64,000 nucleotides of DNA from Bacteroidia bacterium. GTDB lineage: Bacteria; Bacteroidota; Bacteroidia; 2-12-FULL-35-15. The DNA lies in contig JAURXZ010000008.1 in NCBI GenBank assembly GCA_030654175.1, positions 51,426-115,425 of the forward strand, given 5' to 3'. Under the pieces are notes generated by a model, which saw nothing but the letters and a program-made list of their open reading frames with translations, ran no database searches and was not told the origin of the DNA. Made by a program: the position numbers and the translations under genes. Below, one piece after another: positions 46,126 to 54,679 of the stretch. How positions within the stretch are numbered: position 1 is the first letter of the stretch; every line of letters starts with the position of its first letter.

Positions 46126-48576
46126 TCAATGCGCCACAACAAATTTAGATTTTGCAACAACAGCATCGTTCACTTTTATACTGATAAAATACACACCACT
46201 GCTGTATGCAGATGTTTTAAGGTTTACAGTATTTTGTAGCGGAGCAAGTTTTTCTGAGTAAGTGATCTTTCCTGAAGTATCAGTAATGGTTAAAATAGCA
46301 TTGTTTGGTATTTTTATGGAGGATGCTCCTAAGTCCACGGTCAGCAGGTCTTTTGTGGGGTTTGGAAACACTTTGATTTCCGGCATTTTATCAGCAAGCG
46401 GTTTGTTTTGAATACCCATTGTATAATCTTTCATGCCGAAGGTGTATTCTCCCAGCTTTAATGTATCAATGGTAATTAATCCACGTTTATCATTAGCATT
46501 GCTGATCATGTTTTTAGTGAAATAAGGATATACGATCCAGTCGTCAGCTGCATTTTTTCGATACATCAATACAAGACTATCTTCTGAAGCATTTATTAAA
46601 TTATTATCTAACCAGTTATTACCTGAAAAGGATAATATTCTGCCATCATAATTGAGTGTTGCTTTCGCTTTAAAAGTAGCCGGCAAAATACCATCTACTT
46701 TCCAATAATGGTTTGGTGATAAACGAAAAGGATGACCAAATCCTTTAAAGCCGTCCGGAGTAGTGTAATTGTGTTCAACACGCACAAATGCTGAATCTGT
46801 AATGCTTTGCACGGTAATATTCATTTTAGCATTAATAAAATTAGCAGTACCTGTTGTTTTTATTTTTTTGTATTCAGGTGCAACAGCATGACTAATTTTT
46901 TCGCCCATATTTACGGCAACAAATACCGGGTTAAAAGGAACAGTAAAATTGAAGGAAGCATTCGCACCTGTCATTACAATGTTTTGTGTTTGCTCTGTCC
47001 AGTCAGTTGCTTTAAAAGTAAGTTCAAGAGGTACATTTGTATGATAATTGGGGGCTCCGGTTAATTTTTGTTTTACATGAACGGATACATTATAATTGGG
47101 ACCGTTTGGCACCACAGAAAATGAATCTACAGAGAAATGGCTCCATCCCGGACTAAATACCCAATCATTAAAAAAGTTGGTCATATCCATTCCGCTTGCA
47201 GCAGTGAGTGCATCTCTGAAATCGGCACTTGAAACATCGTTGTAATTATTCTGCGACAAATATGTTTTTACAGAATGAAAAAATAAACTGTCGCCCATAT
47301 AACCTCTCATGGTATGAGCAATATCGGCACCTTTATTATAAACGTGATCACCATAAGTGTATTCAAAAGGAATGTTGGAAAGTGTTAAATATCCCCCTTC
47401 TTTCACATGATTAAAATGCAAATTGTCTTCGTGATTGGTTCTCACTGTATTCAGATAAGCGGTATGGCCGCTTAAGGTTTCTGTAAATAGAAATTCGCAA
47501 TAGCGCGCCCAGCCTTCATTTAGCCACATATCTTCCTGCGTTTTGCAGGTGGCCAGGTCGCCAAACCAATGATGTGATAACTCATGGGCATACAATGTTT
47601 GATAACTTAAAGACCCATCAGCTGTTGCTTTTGGGTAAGCGATATTTGTTGCATGCTCCATTGCTCCAGCATCAAAGGGAACCATACAATATCCCACGCG
47701 ATTCCACATATAAGGTCCAAAGCGGTTTTCAAAAGTAGAAAGTGCTGTATTCAGGTTAACGAATGAATTTTTAACATTGGTTGTATCACTTGCAAGGGCC
47801 GTTAAAATAATAGGTACGGGTCCATTGATGCCATTGTAAATTTGGTTTACCTCTGTATAATTGGCAACAGCCACAGAGGCCAGGTAGCTTGGTATTGGCT
47901 CATTCAATATCCATTTGCGGGTTCGGTTTCCATTGCCATCTGTTGTATCATTTGCAAGATATCCATTGCAATAAGCTAATTTTCCATTGCTGGTGGTAAT
48001 ATTAAATTCATACGTGGAGCGTTCAACAAAATTGTCGAAACAAGGAAACCACACACGTCCATAGGTATGTGGATTTGCACCAAAGCCAACACCTAAATTA
48101 TATGCATAACCACTTTGGAAATAGAATCCACCCCATCCTGTCGGATCACCCTGAGGTGTTCCCTGATAATGAACAGTTAATAAAATGGTGTCGTTTACAT
48201 TATATACTATCGGAAGGTTCACTTGCAACAATGTGTCATCGTATGCGTAAGTGAGGTTTGTACCGCCAATCTCAATGGAATCAATGGTCAGCTCCAGGAA
48301 GTCCAAACTCAATTTATTTACTCCATTAATTTTAGGTGTAAATTTTAATTGAGTATTTCCGCGAATTTTATTTGTAGTAAAATCGGTAATGTTAAGGTTG
48401 ATCGTATAATTTAAAATATCGAATGTGTCGCTTTTTGAATTTGCGTTTTGCACTTGTAGGTCGTGCGATATTGATTTGTGTTGATCAGGGTGGTATTTAT
48501 TCTGTTGGCAGGTTTGAGCACCTGCAGTGCATATTAAGAATGCAAAAACGATGACAGCGGATATGTATTTTTTCAT
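46126..48576 (-). CDS. Secreted M1-family aminopeptidase with T9SS type A sorting domain
   Basis: 816 residues; signal peptide about 1-20. The M1 domain has a GAMEN-like block at 314-318 (GAMEH, final Asn changed to His) and the zinc site HELSHHWFG at 331-339, with the third ligand Glu in DMWLNEGWARYCEF about 18 residues on. The metallopeptidase part covers about 50-500. A beta-sandwich follows, then the C-terminal T9SS type A domain (KVFPNPTKDLLTVDLG, SSGVYFISIKVNDAVV). It is predicted to remove N-terminal residues from extracellular peptides at the surface. The GAMEH change may shift the preference or weaken exopeptidase binding. Confidence 0.93.
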   Translation of the reverse strand: MKKYISAVIVFAFLICTAGAQTCQQNKYHPDQHKSISHDLQVQNANSKSDTFDILNYTINLNITDFTTNKIRGNTQLKFTPKINGVNKLSLDFLELTIDSIEIGGTNLTYAYDDTLLQVNLPIVYNVNDTILLTVHYQGTPQGDPTGWGGFYFQSGYAYNLGVGFGANPHTYGRVWFPCFDNFVERSTYEFNITTSNGKLAYCNGYLANDTTDGNGNRTRKWILNEPIPSYLASVAVANYTEVNQIYNGINGPVPIILTALASDTTNVKNSFVNLNTALSTFENRFGPYMWNRVGYCMVPFDAGAMEHATNIAYPKATADGSLSYQTLYAHELSHHWFGDLATCKTQEDMWLNEGWARYCEFLFTETLSGHTAYLNTVRTNHEDNLHFNHVKEGGYLTLSNIPFEYTYGDHVYNKGADIAHTMRGYMGDSLFFHSVKTYLSQNNYNDVSSADFRDALTAASGMDMTNFFNDWVFSPGWSHFSVDSFSVVPNGPNYNVSVHVKQKLTGAPNYHTNVPLELTFKATDWTEQTQNIVMTGANASFNFTVPFNPVFVAVNMGEKISHAVAPEYKKIKTTGTANFINAKMNITVQSITDSAFVRVEHNYTTPDGFKGFGHPFRLSPNHYWKVDGILPATFKAKATLNYDGRILSFSGNNWLDNNLINASEDSLVLMYRKNAADDWIVYPYFTKNMISNANDKRGLITIDTLKLGEYTFGMKDYTMGIQNKPLADKMPEIKVFPNPTKDLLTVDLGASSIKIPNNAILTITDTSGKITYSEKLAPLQNTVNLKTSAYSSGVYFISIKVNDAVVAKSKFVVAH

Positions 48577-48669
48577 GAAAATAAAATTTAATAGAAAGAT
48601 CTAATCCGAAATAGAACACAGGTGACAAGAAGGTTAAACAGACACTCACAGAAAAAGATCAGCGAAAGC

Positions 48670-48708
48670 TATGGTGAGCCCTTCGGCTGAGCTCAGGATA
48701 AACTCCAC
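48670..48708. repeat. GGCTGAGCTCAGGATA-type repeat fragment
   Basis: The sequence GAGCCCTTCGGCTGAGCTCA with following GGATAAACTCC matches, in reverse, the insertion in copy D of the structured repeat (CTCAGGATAGACTCC). It lies between the M1 peptidase and the small lipoprotein gene. Confidence 0.65.
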
Positions 48709-48749
48709 CGAACCATCAGTCGCATCAGTGTTATCCGTGTTCTATCTTT

Positions 48750-49211
48750 TTATTTCACCTTTTTGAAAGTAAACTCTTGTTTAGAATCCCCTCCTGTTTT
48801 TCTGCCTTCTATACGCGCATAAAGAGATCCATCAGCATTTAGTGTGTAAATAACCCGCTGCGGATAATCATTCTCGAGGTTTTCGAAAGTGGTGCTATTA
48901 TTTTCGGATTTTTTTAATTTGAAAGCAACAGCTTTTGGATTTCCGGGCACAGCAGCCACATAATAAAATTCATCGTCTATTATTTCGATCTTGATTTTTT
49001 CAGAGAACATCGTATCATTATCAGCAGTAACGCCTCCAATACCTTCAATCACATTGTCTTTAATAGGCTCCCATTCTTCAAATGTTTTCATGTCGCCTTC
49101 AACGCCTTCCCATCTGCCTTCAAGCCATTTGAATTTTTTAATATCCGCATCCGGATTCCCGCATGCAGCAAACAGGGTAATGCCTGCAAAAGTTATTAAT
49201 ATTTTTTTCAA
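48750..49211 (-). CDS. Small lipoprotein, DUF6265-like
   Basis: 153 residues. Lipobox ending at Cys17 (FAACG). The mature part has FKWLEGRWEG near the N-terminus and a row of beta strands (VIEGIGGVTADND, KIEIIDDEFYYVAAV, VAFKLKKSENNSTTFENLEN) typical of small calycin/lipocalin-like domains, with the phrase YPQRVIYTLNADGSLYARIEG matching the DUF6265-type C-terminus. Likely anchored in the periplasm or outer membrane. No function is assigned. The next gene upstream starts 13 bp before it, so the two are probably co-transcribed. Confidence 0.85.
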   Translation of the reverse strand: MKKILITFAGITLFAACGNPDADIKKFKWLEGRWEGVEGDMKTFEEWEPIKDNVIEGIGGVTADNDTMFSEKIKIEIIDDEFYYVAAVPGNPKAVAFKLKKSENNSTTFENLENDYPQRVIYTLNADGSLYARIEGRKTGGDSKQEFTFKKVK

Positions 49212-49223
49212 AGCTTTATTTTA

Positions 49224-49610
49224 TTATTTTACCTCTTCAAACATTTCCTGCATCGCCCCTAAATAATAAGCATCCCAACCATCCGAAATACTATTCAGAG
49301 ATTTCTCAGGCACATCTTCATGCAATAGATCAATGATCGTTTTTTTTCCTTTTGTTTTAATAGTGAACGTAACTTTAGAAGGTTCTTTCCACTGATCGTA
49401 CGACCATTCCTGAACCAGCTTTTGGTTAGGTACCACTTCTAAATTTATGCCGAACATTTGTCCACCCCATAAAGAGAAGGATCCACCCACTTTATCACTC
49501 ATTTTAGCTTCATCACGAGACCATATCTGGATAAGATCAGGATTTATTAATGCATTAAAAACCTCTTCAGGTGTTGCATTCATTTCGTATGTTTTTTGAA
49601 TTGTTGGCAT
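49224..49610 (-). CDS. SRPBCC/AHSA1-domain protein
   Basis: 128 residues, a single START-like AHSA1 domain: YEMNATPEEVFNALINPDLI at the N-terminus, then EAKMSDKVGGSFSLWGGQMF, LVQEWSYDQWKEPSKVTFTI and a long C-terminal helix (SDGWDAYYLGAMQEMFEE). The fold binds hydrophobic ligands. No signal peptide, so cytoplasmic. It is the middle gene of a small set with the C1 peptidase and the lipoprotein; role unknown. Confidence 0.9.
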   Translation of the reverse strand: MPTIQKTYEMNATPEEVFNALINPDLIQIWSRDEAKMSDKVGGSFSLWGGQMFGINLEVVPNQKLVQEWSYDQWKEPSKVTFTIKTKGKKTIIDLLHEDVPEKSLNSISDGWDAYYLGAMQEMFEEVK

Positions 49611-49636
49611 AGGTTGATTTAAATGAAAATTAATGA

Positions 49637-50881
49637 TTAATTTTTTTCTTGAAATTTAGCTAAAATTTCTTTAACGGCATCTTTGTGAATAGTAAAAGTT
49701 GTCATTTTTAATTTAACAAAATCTTCGTGCATATACCAATATCCCGGAGCGGATTGATTATTCTGTCCGCCACTACCCGAATCTTTAATTAAAAACCAGG
49801 TGCCATCCGCTCTTTCGGCATAACCTACTAAATGCATTGCATGATCATCCGTTGTTGAACCATTCGAAAAACGCATCTGGCGTGAATATTCATCAATATA
49901 CGCTGAAGGGATATCATAAGTCGGGATCATAGCTATACCTGATTTACTGTCCATTCCGCTTTCTGAAACATCACCACCAATTGAAATGGAATAACCATTT
50001 TTAATTGTTTTTTTTATCGTGCTCATGAAATCATTTAAAGGCACGTTATAATAATCCGCTGAATGCGCCCAGTTATCAGGCACTTTGTATTCCGCTTTGG
50101 TCCAGTATGGACTTTCCATTAACGACATTACATCAACATAATCATCAGGATTTAATTTTGCAACCGTTTTCATATATTCAAGAGGTGTGATCTTTTTACC
50201 AGCAACCAATACTGATGCAGGAGGTTCACCGATATGGAAATTCATGATCGATTTAATTGTAGCCGTTACTTGCTCCGGATTCCATTGGTTAGATGTTTTT
50301 ACGTATGTAAGGTAATTTCTCATTTCTTCAACCATTTTTTTATGGTTGTGAAACGGTTGCTCTACTTTCAATCCGGTATACGTTTCCAATGGCACTATTC
50401 CATATAGTTTCATCATTTTAGCAACATCACCTGTTTCTGAACCTTCATCAAACAAAGAGGTGCCGCGTGTACGGACAAATTCTTTTGCTTTTTCAACATA
50501 CTCAAAATAAACAGTATAAAGTTCAGAAAGTGCGATATCCTGATTGCTTAAACGTTTAATTTCCGATTCATAAAAAGAAGTTGTGGAAAAACACCAGCAA
50601 GTTCCTGTTTCACCTTGCGATTCAGGCTTTTGAGAAAATACCGTTTTAAACTCAGCAGCCGATTTAGGAACATCCATTCCTGAATGATCCATACGGAATG
50701 CAAGAGGAGGGGTTTTCTTTTGCTCACCAAAAGTCTCATTGCCTTTTTTTATTTGCTCATAAAAATCATTGGTTCTTGATTTAAACTGAGCTTTGTCTTT
50801 TCTATCGGTTTGTGCACTTACATTGATGCAGAATAATCCTGCAATTGCAATGGTGCTGGTAGTTTTAAAAAAATAGTTCAT
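49637..50881 (-). CDS. Secreted C1-family (bleomycin hydrolase/PepC-like) cysteine peptidase
   Basis: 414 residues; signal peptide about 1-23. The catalytic Cys is C95 in QGETGTCWCFS, the His is in TTDDHAMHLVGYAERADG (about 350), and the third residue, usually Asn in a N-S-W block, is Asp in WFLIKDSGSGG. The arrangement matches the aminopeptidase C/bleomycin hydrolase group, which here is exported rather than cytoplasmic. The Asn to Asp change may tune rather than destroy activity, but activity is not proved. It lies next to a SRPBCC gene and a small lipoprotein gene on the same strand. Confidence 0.88.
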   Translation of the reverse strand: MNYFFKTTSTIAIAGLFCINVSAQTDRKDKAQFKSRTNDFYEQIKKGNETFGEQKKTPPLAFRMDHSGMDVPKSAAEFKTVFSQKPESQGETGTCWCFSTTSFYESEIKRLSNQDIALSELYTVYFEYVEKAKEFVRTRGTSLFDEGSETGDVAKMMKLYGIVPLETYTGLKVEQPFHNHKKMVEEMRNYLTYVKTSNQWNPEQVTATIKSIMNFHIGEPPASVLVAGKKITPLEYMKTVAKLNPDDYVDVMSLMESPYWTKAEYKVPDNWAHSADYYNVPLNDFMSTIKKTIKNGYSISIGGDVSESGMDSKSGIAMIPTYDIPSAYIDEYSRQMRFSNGSTTDDHAMHLVGYAERADGTWFLIKDSGSGGQNNQSAPGYWYMHEDFVKLKMTTFTIHKDAVKEILAKFQEKN

Positions 50882-50902
50882 TTGCTTTTTTTAATTAAAA
50901 TA

Positions 50903-52303
50903 TTATTTGGATTTATACATAAGTTCGTTATATAGTTTTTGTTCAGGTAAATAAACTATTTCAAAACCTTCTGCAACGTATTTACTTATTTTGCTAGCAT
51001 CAATATATGACTCAAAAGTAACGAATTTATTTTTATTTTTCGCAATCATTTCCACCATTACTTCATTGTACCACCAACCTGCTATAATTACCGTTTTGGT
51101 TTTGATCGTATTTGTTTTCCGGATCAGGTCTTCCGTAAATTTCATTTTTTGTTTTCGCTTTGAATAGTCAGAGAATATTGGTCCGGAAAAGGGATCAAAA
51201 AAGAGTTCCTGTCCTGATGTATTAAACACTACTGCATACTTGGAATAGCTTGCGCCTCTTAGTTTATCGGTGAGATTAATGCTGCAAATAAAAGACGATA
51301 AAATAAAAGCAGTGCATACTAATTTAAAATTTTTGCTATTCAGATAATATCCGAAAAGTAAAATTACAAATGGTATAATCGAGATCATATAACCCGATTT
51401 TTGCGGTAAACGAAAATAGGAAATGGTATATAAAACAAGGATCACAAAACTTGCAATGATTATTTTTTTATCTAATTTATTTTCAAAAGCTGCACCGAAG
51501 TTTTGATTTTTTATTTTCAGAACAATTGCTAACAGCGCTATTCCAATTGCTATTACACCAATAACACCAAATACTCCTAAGGTCATTTTGTACAGTACTT
51601 TGGAGAGGGGAGGATAAGGGAATTGATCGTAATACATAAAGAAGGAAAGTCCGAATTGTTGTATGATAGGTGCATAAGCAATTATTGTAACTAAAGCCAT
51701 TGGAGCAGCGATTTTTAAAAGCAGAATAATATTCTGCTTTGGATGATTATTCTGCCAGATGATGATCATAAAAGGCAATAGCATGGCTCCGCTTGTAATA
51801 CGGCAACCAATGGCAAGACCAAGAAAAATCCCGCAAACGATCAATTTGTTTTTGAGTAAATAATAGAAGCTGATGAGTATAAAAGCCTGTGTCCAGACAA
51901 AATCAATGGTATAGGTACTGCTGATATAATAAACAGGTACAAAGGCAAATGCTAAGGAAGCGTAAAAAAAATTTTTGAAGCTAAGGTGTTTTAAAATTAA
52001 TGCAAAAAAAACGACACCAACTGCGCTAAAAAACGCACACAATCCATTAAATACAACTGGCCCTGCTCCCCACAAAGCAGAGTAAATTAATTCCTGAACA
52101 GGATGCCCCGGTAAACGGGATGGTTCATAGATCCCTGAAAGTTTTGTATGAAATGCAGCTAATGCTATTCCCCAGGAATCTTCTTCAATACCATAACCTG
52201 CAGATAGAAAGGGGATACGTGAAATGAAAACGATTAAAAAAAGTGTGATGAATGGGAGATGTTTTTTATTGAAAAAATTCATATTCATGTTTTGGGCTTG
52301 CAT
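50903..52303 (-). CDS. GT-C-type integral membrane glycosyltransferase (GT39/ArnT-like)
   Basis: 466 residues with about 11 hydrophobic segments. The first periplasmic loop has GIEEDSWGIALAAFH (about 38-52), in the place of the acidic catalytic motif of GT-C transferases. RLPGHPVQELIYS after it is the usual follow-up. The C-terminal part (VVFNTSGQELFFDPFSG) is soluble. It probably moves a sugar from a polyprenyl-phosphate donor to a periplasmic acceptor. The initial MQAQ before MNMNFF may not be used: MNMNFFNK or MNFFNK are alternative starts. Confidence 0.82.
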   Translation of the reverse strand: MQAQNMNMNFFNKKHLPFITLFLIVFISRIPFLSAGYGIEEDSWGIALAAFHTKLSGIYEPSRLPGHPVQELIYSALWGAGPVVFNGLCAFFSAVGVVFFALILKHLSFKNFFYASLAFAFVPVYYISSTYTIDFVWTQAFILISFYYLLKNKLIVCGIFLGLAIGCRITSGAMLLPFMIIIWQNNHPKQNIILLLKIAAPMALVTIIAYAPIIQQFGLSFFMYYDQFPYPPLSKVLYKMTLGVFGVIGVIAIGIALLAIVLKIKNQNFGAAFENKLDKKIIIASFVILVLYTISYFRLPQKSGYMISIIPFVILLFGYYLNSKNFKLVCTAFILSSFICSINLTDKLRGASYSKYAVVFNTSGQELFFDPFSGPIFSDYSKRKQKMKFTEDLIRKTNTIKTKTVIIAGWWYNEVMVEMIAKNKNKFVTFESYIDASKISKYVAEGFEIVYLPEQKLYNELMYKSK

Positions 52304-52388
52304 TCTTATTTAACTTTCAAAAAATGTTTTGCTGTCACAATCTTAAAGAAAATAGTTGAAACACGAAAATGGCCTGCCTTACAGGGCT

Positions 52389-53156
52389 TTATTTTAACCC
52401 AAAATAGTAGCTGATATTTAGTCCGGCATTCCAAAGATAGCCTGTTACGGGGGCATCAATTATTTTTAATGCACCATATCTTACGGTGGGTTCGATTTTT
52501 AAATTGTTTCTATCGTTAAATTTCCAATCAATTCCAGCGCTGATGAAAGGAGAGACGTTAACTTTGTTATAGTTGTAGGTAGTCTGCTGAGTATCCCTAT
52601 CTTTTGTTCCATCATCATATTTTAAAACGCTTGTGCTTGTTTCTGTAATAAAAATATTAGTTGCCACACCAACACTTGTAATAAAACGAATTTTCTTTTT
52701 ACCAAAATTGAAATTTACTTTTAAAGGAATATCAATATAATGATGATTGTAGATAAATTTAGCGCTTGCAATTGTTGCGCCTGATGGATTGTTAGTAAAG
52801 CCTCTTCTTGGGTCGATCATTGAACCGTAGGTTAGATCTTCCATTTTAAGTTGATAACCTTTGTTAGAGTATTGAATGCCCGCTCCAATTCCAATATTTT
52901 TATTCAAATTGAAGATTATATTTAGTCCTGTTGTATAGCCTAATTTACCTGTTTCATTGTCATTTCGCAATTTTAAAATCATGTCACTTGTGGCACTTCC
53001 ATCATTATTTTTTAAAGTTCTAAAACAATAATCAGGTGAAAAGTTAACACCAATTTGTATTTTCTTGAAATTAGCGTTTGCTGTGGCTTCCGGATTCTCT
53101 TGTCCGTATAGGTTTACAGTTATTAGAATGGTTAATAAAAAAGTAATTAATTTCAT
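52389..53156 (-). CDS. Outer-membrane beta-barrel protein (OMP_b-brl_2-like)
   Basis: 255 residues; signal peptide about 1-19 (NLYG|Q). Strands include KIQIGVNFSPDYCF, GYTTGLNIIFNLNKNIGIGA, YIDIPLKVNFNFGKKKIRF and the closing LWNAGLNISYYFG. It resembles the barrel gene at 248-1114 in layout, but sequence identity is modest. Function unknown. It is followed by a spaced intergenic stretch. Confidence 0.82.
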   Translation of the reverse strand: MKLITFLLTILITVNLYGQENPEATANANFKKIQIGVNFSPDYCFRTLKNNDGSATSDMILKLRNDNETGKLGYTTGLNIIFNLNKNIGIGAGIQYSNKGYQLKMEDLTYGSMIDPRRGFTNNPSGATIASAKFIYNHHYIDIPLKVNFNFGKKKIRFITSVGVATNIFITETSTSVLKYDDGTKDRDTQQTTYNYNKVNVSPFISAGIDWKFNDRNNLKIEPTVRYGALKIIDAPVTGYLWNAGLNISYYFGLK

Positions 53157-53377
53157 TTTTTAGATTTATATTTTCTTAAAATCAGATTTTGTGAGGGTTT
53201 ACACCCTAAATATATGAAACTTTTTAGGTTTCACATGTTTTTTGTTAGTTGCTCGTTTTCTTTTTTGTCGAATTATCGGCAAGCCCCAATTATATAGGCA
53301 TTGAGTAAAAAAAATAGCTTCTCAATTGGCATATAGAAAATATTCTAATCTAAAATTCCCTGAAATAGTTTTTTCCA

Positions 53378-53411
53378 TTTGTTATGAGAGTGTAATATTT
53401 CATATTTTTGC
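53378..53411 (+). promoter_or_regulatory. Strong Bacteroidota-type promoter for the cold-shock-like gene
   Basis: TTTG (53378-53381), 21-nt spacer, then TATTTTTG (53403-53410), a full match to TAnnTTTG. Transcription would start about 33 nt before the ATG at 53450, supporting that start over the inner ATG at 53528. Confidence 0.65.
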
Positions 53412-53449
53412 AAAAAAAATTAAATAAAATTTAACAAAAAAAACAAATT

Positions 53450-53749
53450 ATGAAAAAACATTTTTCCATTCTTAAAGTTGTTGTTTGCCTTTTATTTTTA
53501 ATGACAATTTCCTTTGCTTCTAATGCCATGAAAAATGGGGTAGTAAAGTTTTACAATGAAGCAAAAGGATTCGGATTTGTGACTAACAGTGAAACTGGAT
53601 TAGACATGGAATTTACCGTTCGTCCTGGTGTCCAGTTTGAAATTGGAGAAAACGTTACATTTATTATAATCACTAAAGGAAATGGTGAAGTAATGATATT
53701 AATGGAAGGTAAAAAAGGACTAAATGCAGTTAATGTAAAAAAAGCATAA
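53450..53749 (+). CDS. Cold-shock-like domain protein with an N-terminal signal peptide
   Basis: 99 residues. Residues 1-26 form a textbook signal peptide: charged MKKHFS, hydrophobic ILKVVVCLLFLMTISFA, then SNA|M. Residues 27-99 look like a cold-shock domain: MKNGVVKFYNEAKGFGFVTN keeps the first strand and the RNP1-like KGFGFV. The RNP2-like strand (VFVHFS in CspA) has become DMEFTV, so nucleic-acid binding by this face is doubtful. The last part (GENVTFIIITKGNGEVMILM) fits the final strands. Secreted or periplasmic forms of this fold are unusual. An inner start at 53528 would give a leaderless cytoplasmic Csp, but the upstream promoter favours the long form. Confidence 0.78.
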   Translation: MKKHFSILKVVVCLLFLMTISFASNAMKNGVVKFYNEAKGFGFVTNSETGLDMEFTVRPGVQFEIGENVTFIIITKGNGEVMILMEGKKGLNAVNVKKA

Positions 53750-53767
53750 TCACTTATTTATTTATTC

Positions 53768-53806
53768 AAAAAAGAGGCTGTCAAATTAGGGCAGCCTTTT
53801 TTTTGT
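53768..53806 (+). terminator. Terminator after the cold-shock-like gene
   Basis: Stem AAAAAAGAGGCTGTC with GGGCAGCCTTTTTT, loop AAATTA, followed by a T-run. The A-run before it allows termination from the other side too; the EEP-family gene converges here. Confidence 0.85.
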
Positions 53807-53811
53807 TTTTA

Positions 53812-54522
53812 TCATTCGTCAAAAGTTATTATTATTGGTGAATGGTCACTTAAATGCTTCCATTTCTGAAAAGACTCAACAGTCACATTTTTAATTTTGT
53901 TAGTGAATATTGGCGAAGCAAAACAATAGTCAATGTGATACGGTTTCATTAAATTTCGGTGCAAATAAAATGTAGGTTGTGATTCTTTACCTTGTTCTTC
54001 TTTTGTAAACTTATGATAAAGACTCTCAATTCCAATCTCTTTAAGTTCATTCACTACGTCAGAATGGTTCCACCATCTGTCCCATTCGTCCCAAATTGAA
54101 TTACTGTTAAAATCTCCCGCAATTATCGAATTATTCAATTTACTTTTATTCACTTGCAAGTATTTCCAAAACTGGCCCATATAGCCAAAATTTGGTGAGT
54201 TGTTTTGATGCGTCCAAACAGCGATGAGATCAAAATGTCCATTTACAGAACATGGTAAAAAGTGTTTTACTCTATGGTCTTTGTACTTGTCTGACCAATT
54301 CAAATTTTGCAATTCAATATTTTGTTTTGCAAAAACGGCAAGTCCTTTATTTTTTGTATCCCCAATCCATAAATAATTCTCTGCCCAATCGGTATATTTT
54401 GTGTCTTTTGTTTCTGCGGGGTTTTCACATTCTTGGATAACAAGCAAATCTGCGTTTAAGTCTAAAAGATTTTCAAACTTCTTTCTTAATGCTCCGTTAC
54501 AATTCCAAGTAATAATTTTCAT
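53812..54522 (-). CDS. Endonuclease/exonuclease/phosphatase (EEP) family protein
   Basis: 236 residues. The N-terminal IITWNCNG, then VIQECEN (metal-binding Glu), AGDFNSN (Asp/Asn) and LSDHSPIII at the end (Asp-His) are the standard EEP metal and catalytic residues, in order. The fold includes exonuclease III, DNase I and phospholipid phosphatases; with no signal peptide it is presumably cytoplasmic. Some spacing (WDRWWNHSDVVNELKEIGI) is typical of a subgroup often annotated as exonuclease III-like. Substrate unknown; it stands alone, converging with the cold-shock-like gene. Confidence 0.85.
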   Translation of the reverse strand: MKIITWNCNGALRKKFENLLDLNADLLVIQECENPAETKDTKYTDWAENYLWIGDTKNKGLAVFAKQNIELQNLNWSDKYKDHRVKHFLPCSVNGHFDLIAVWTHQNNSPNFGYMGQFWKYLQVNKSKLNNSIIAGDFNSNSIWDEWDRWWNHSDVVNELKEIGIESLYHKFTKEEQGKESQPTFYLHRNLMKPYHIDYCFASPIFTNKIKNVTVESFQKWKHLSDHSPIIITFDE

Positions 54523-54623
54523 TCAATTTGTTATCCTTGTGTCTTAACTAATAATTGTCACAACAGTTTATAAGCTCAATTAGATTGACCTATTTGTTGT
54601 ATTAGGGGCTTATTAGAATTAAT

Positions 54624-54649
54624 ATTTGTTTACTATTAAGCAAACAAAT
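54624..54649. terminator. Hairpin between the EEP-family gene and the rlmB-type gene
   Basis: ATTTGTTT (54624-54631) and AAACAAAT (54642-54649) give an 8-bp AT-rich stem with a 10-nt loop, 31 bp past the stop of the minus-strand methyltransferase gene. It could be a weak terminator for that gene. Confidence 0.4.
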
Positions 54650-54679
54650 ACTAAACCTGAAAATAAAAAAAAAACAAAA

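Noticed and set aside
53812..54522. EEP-family gene as a recently transferred defence nuclease
   Set aside because: Base content and codon use are like the neighbours and there are no mobile ends. The family is common as a stand-alone gene.
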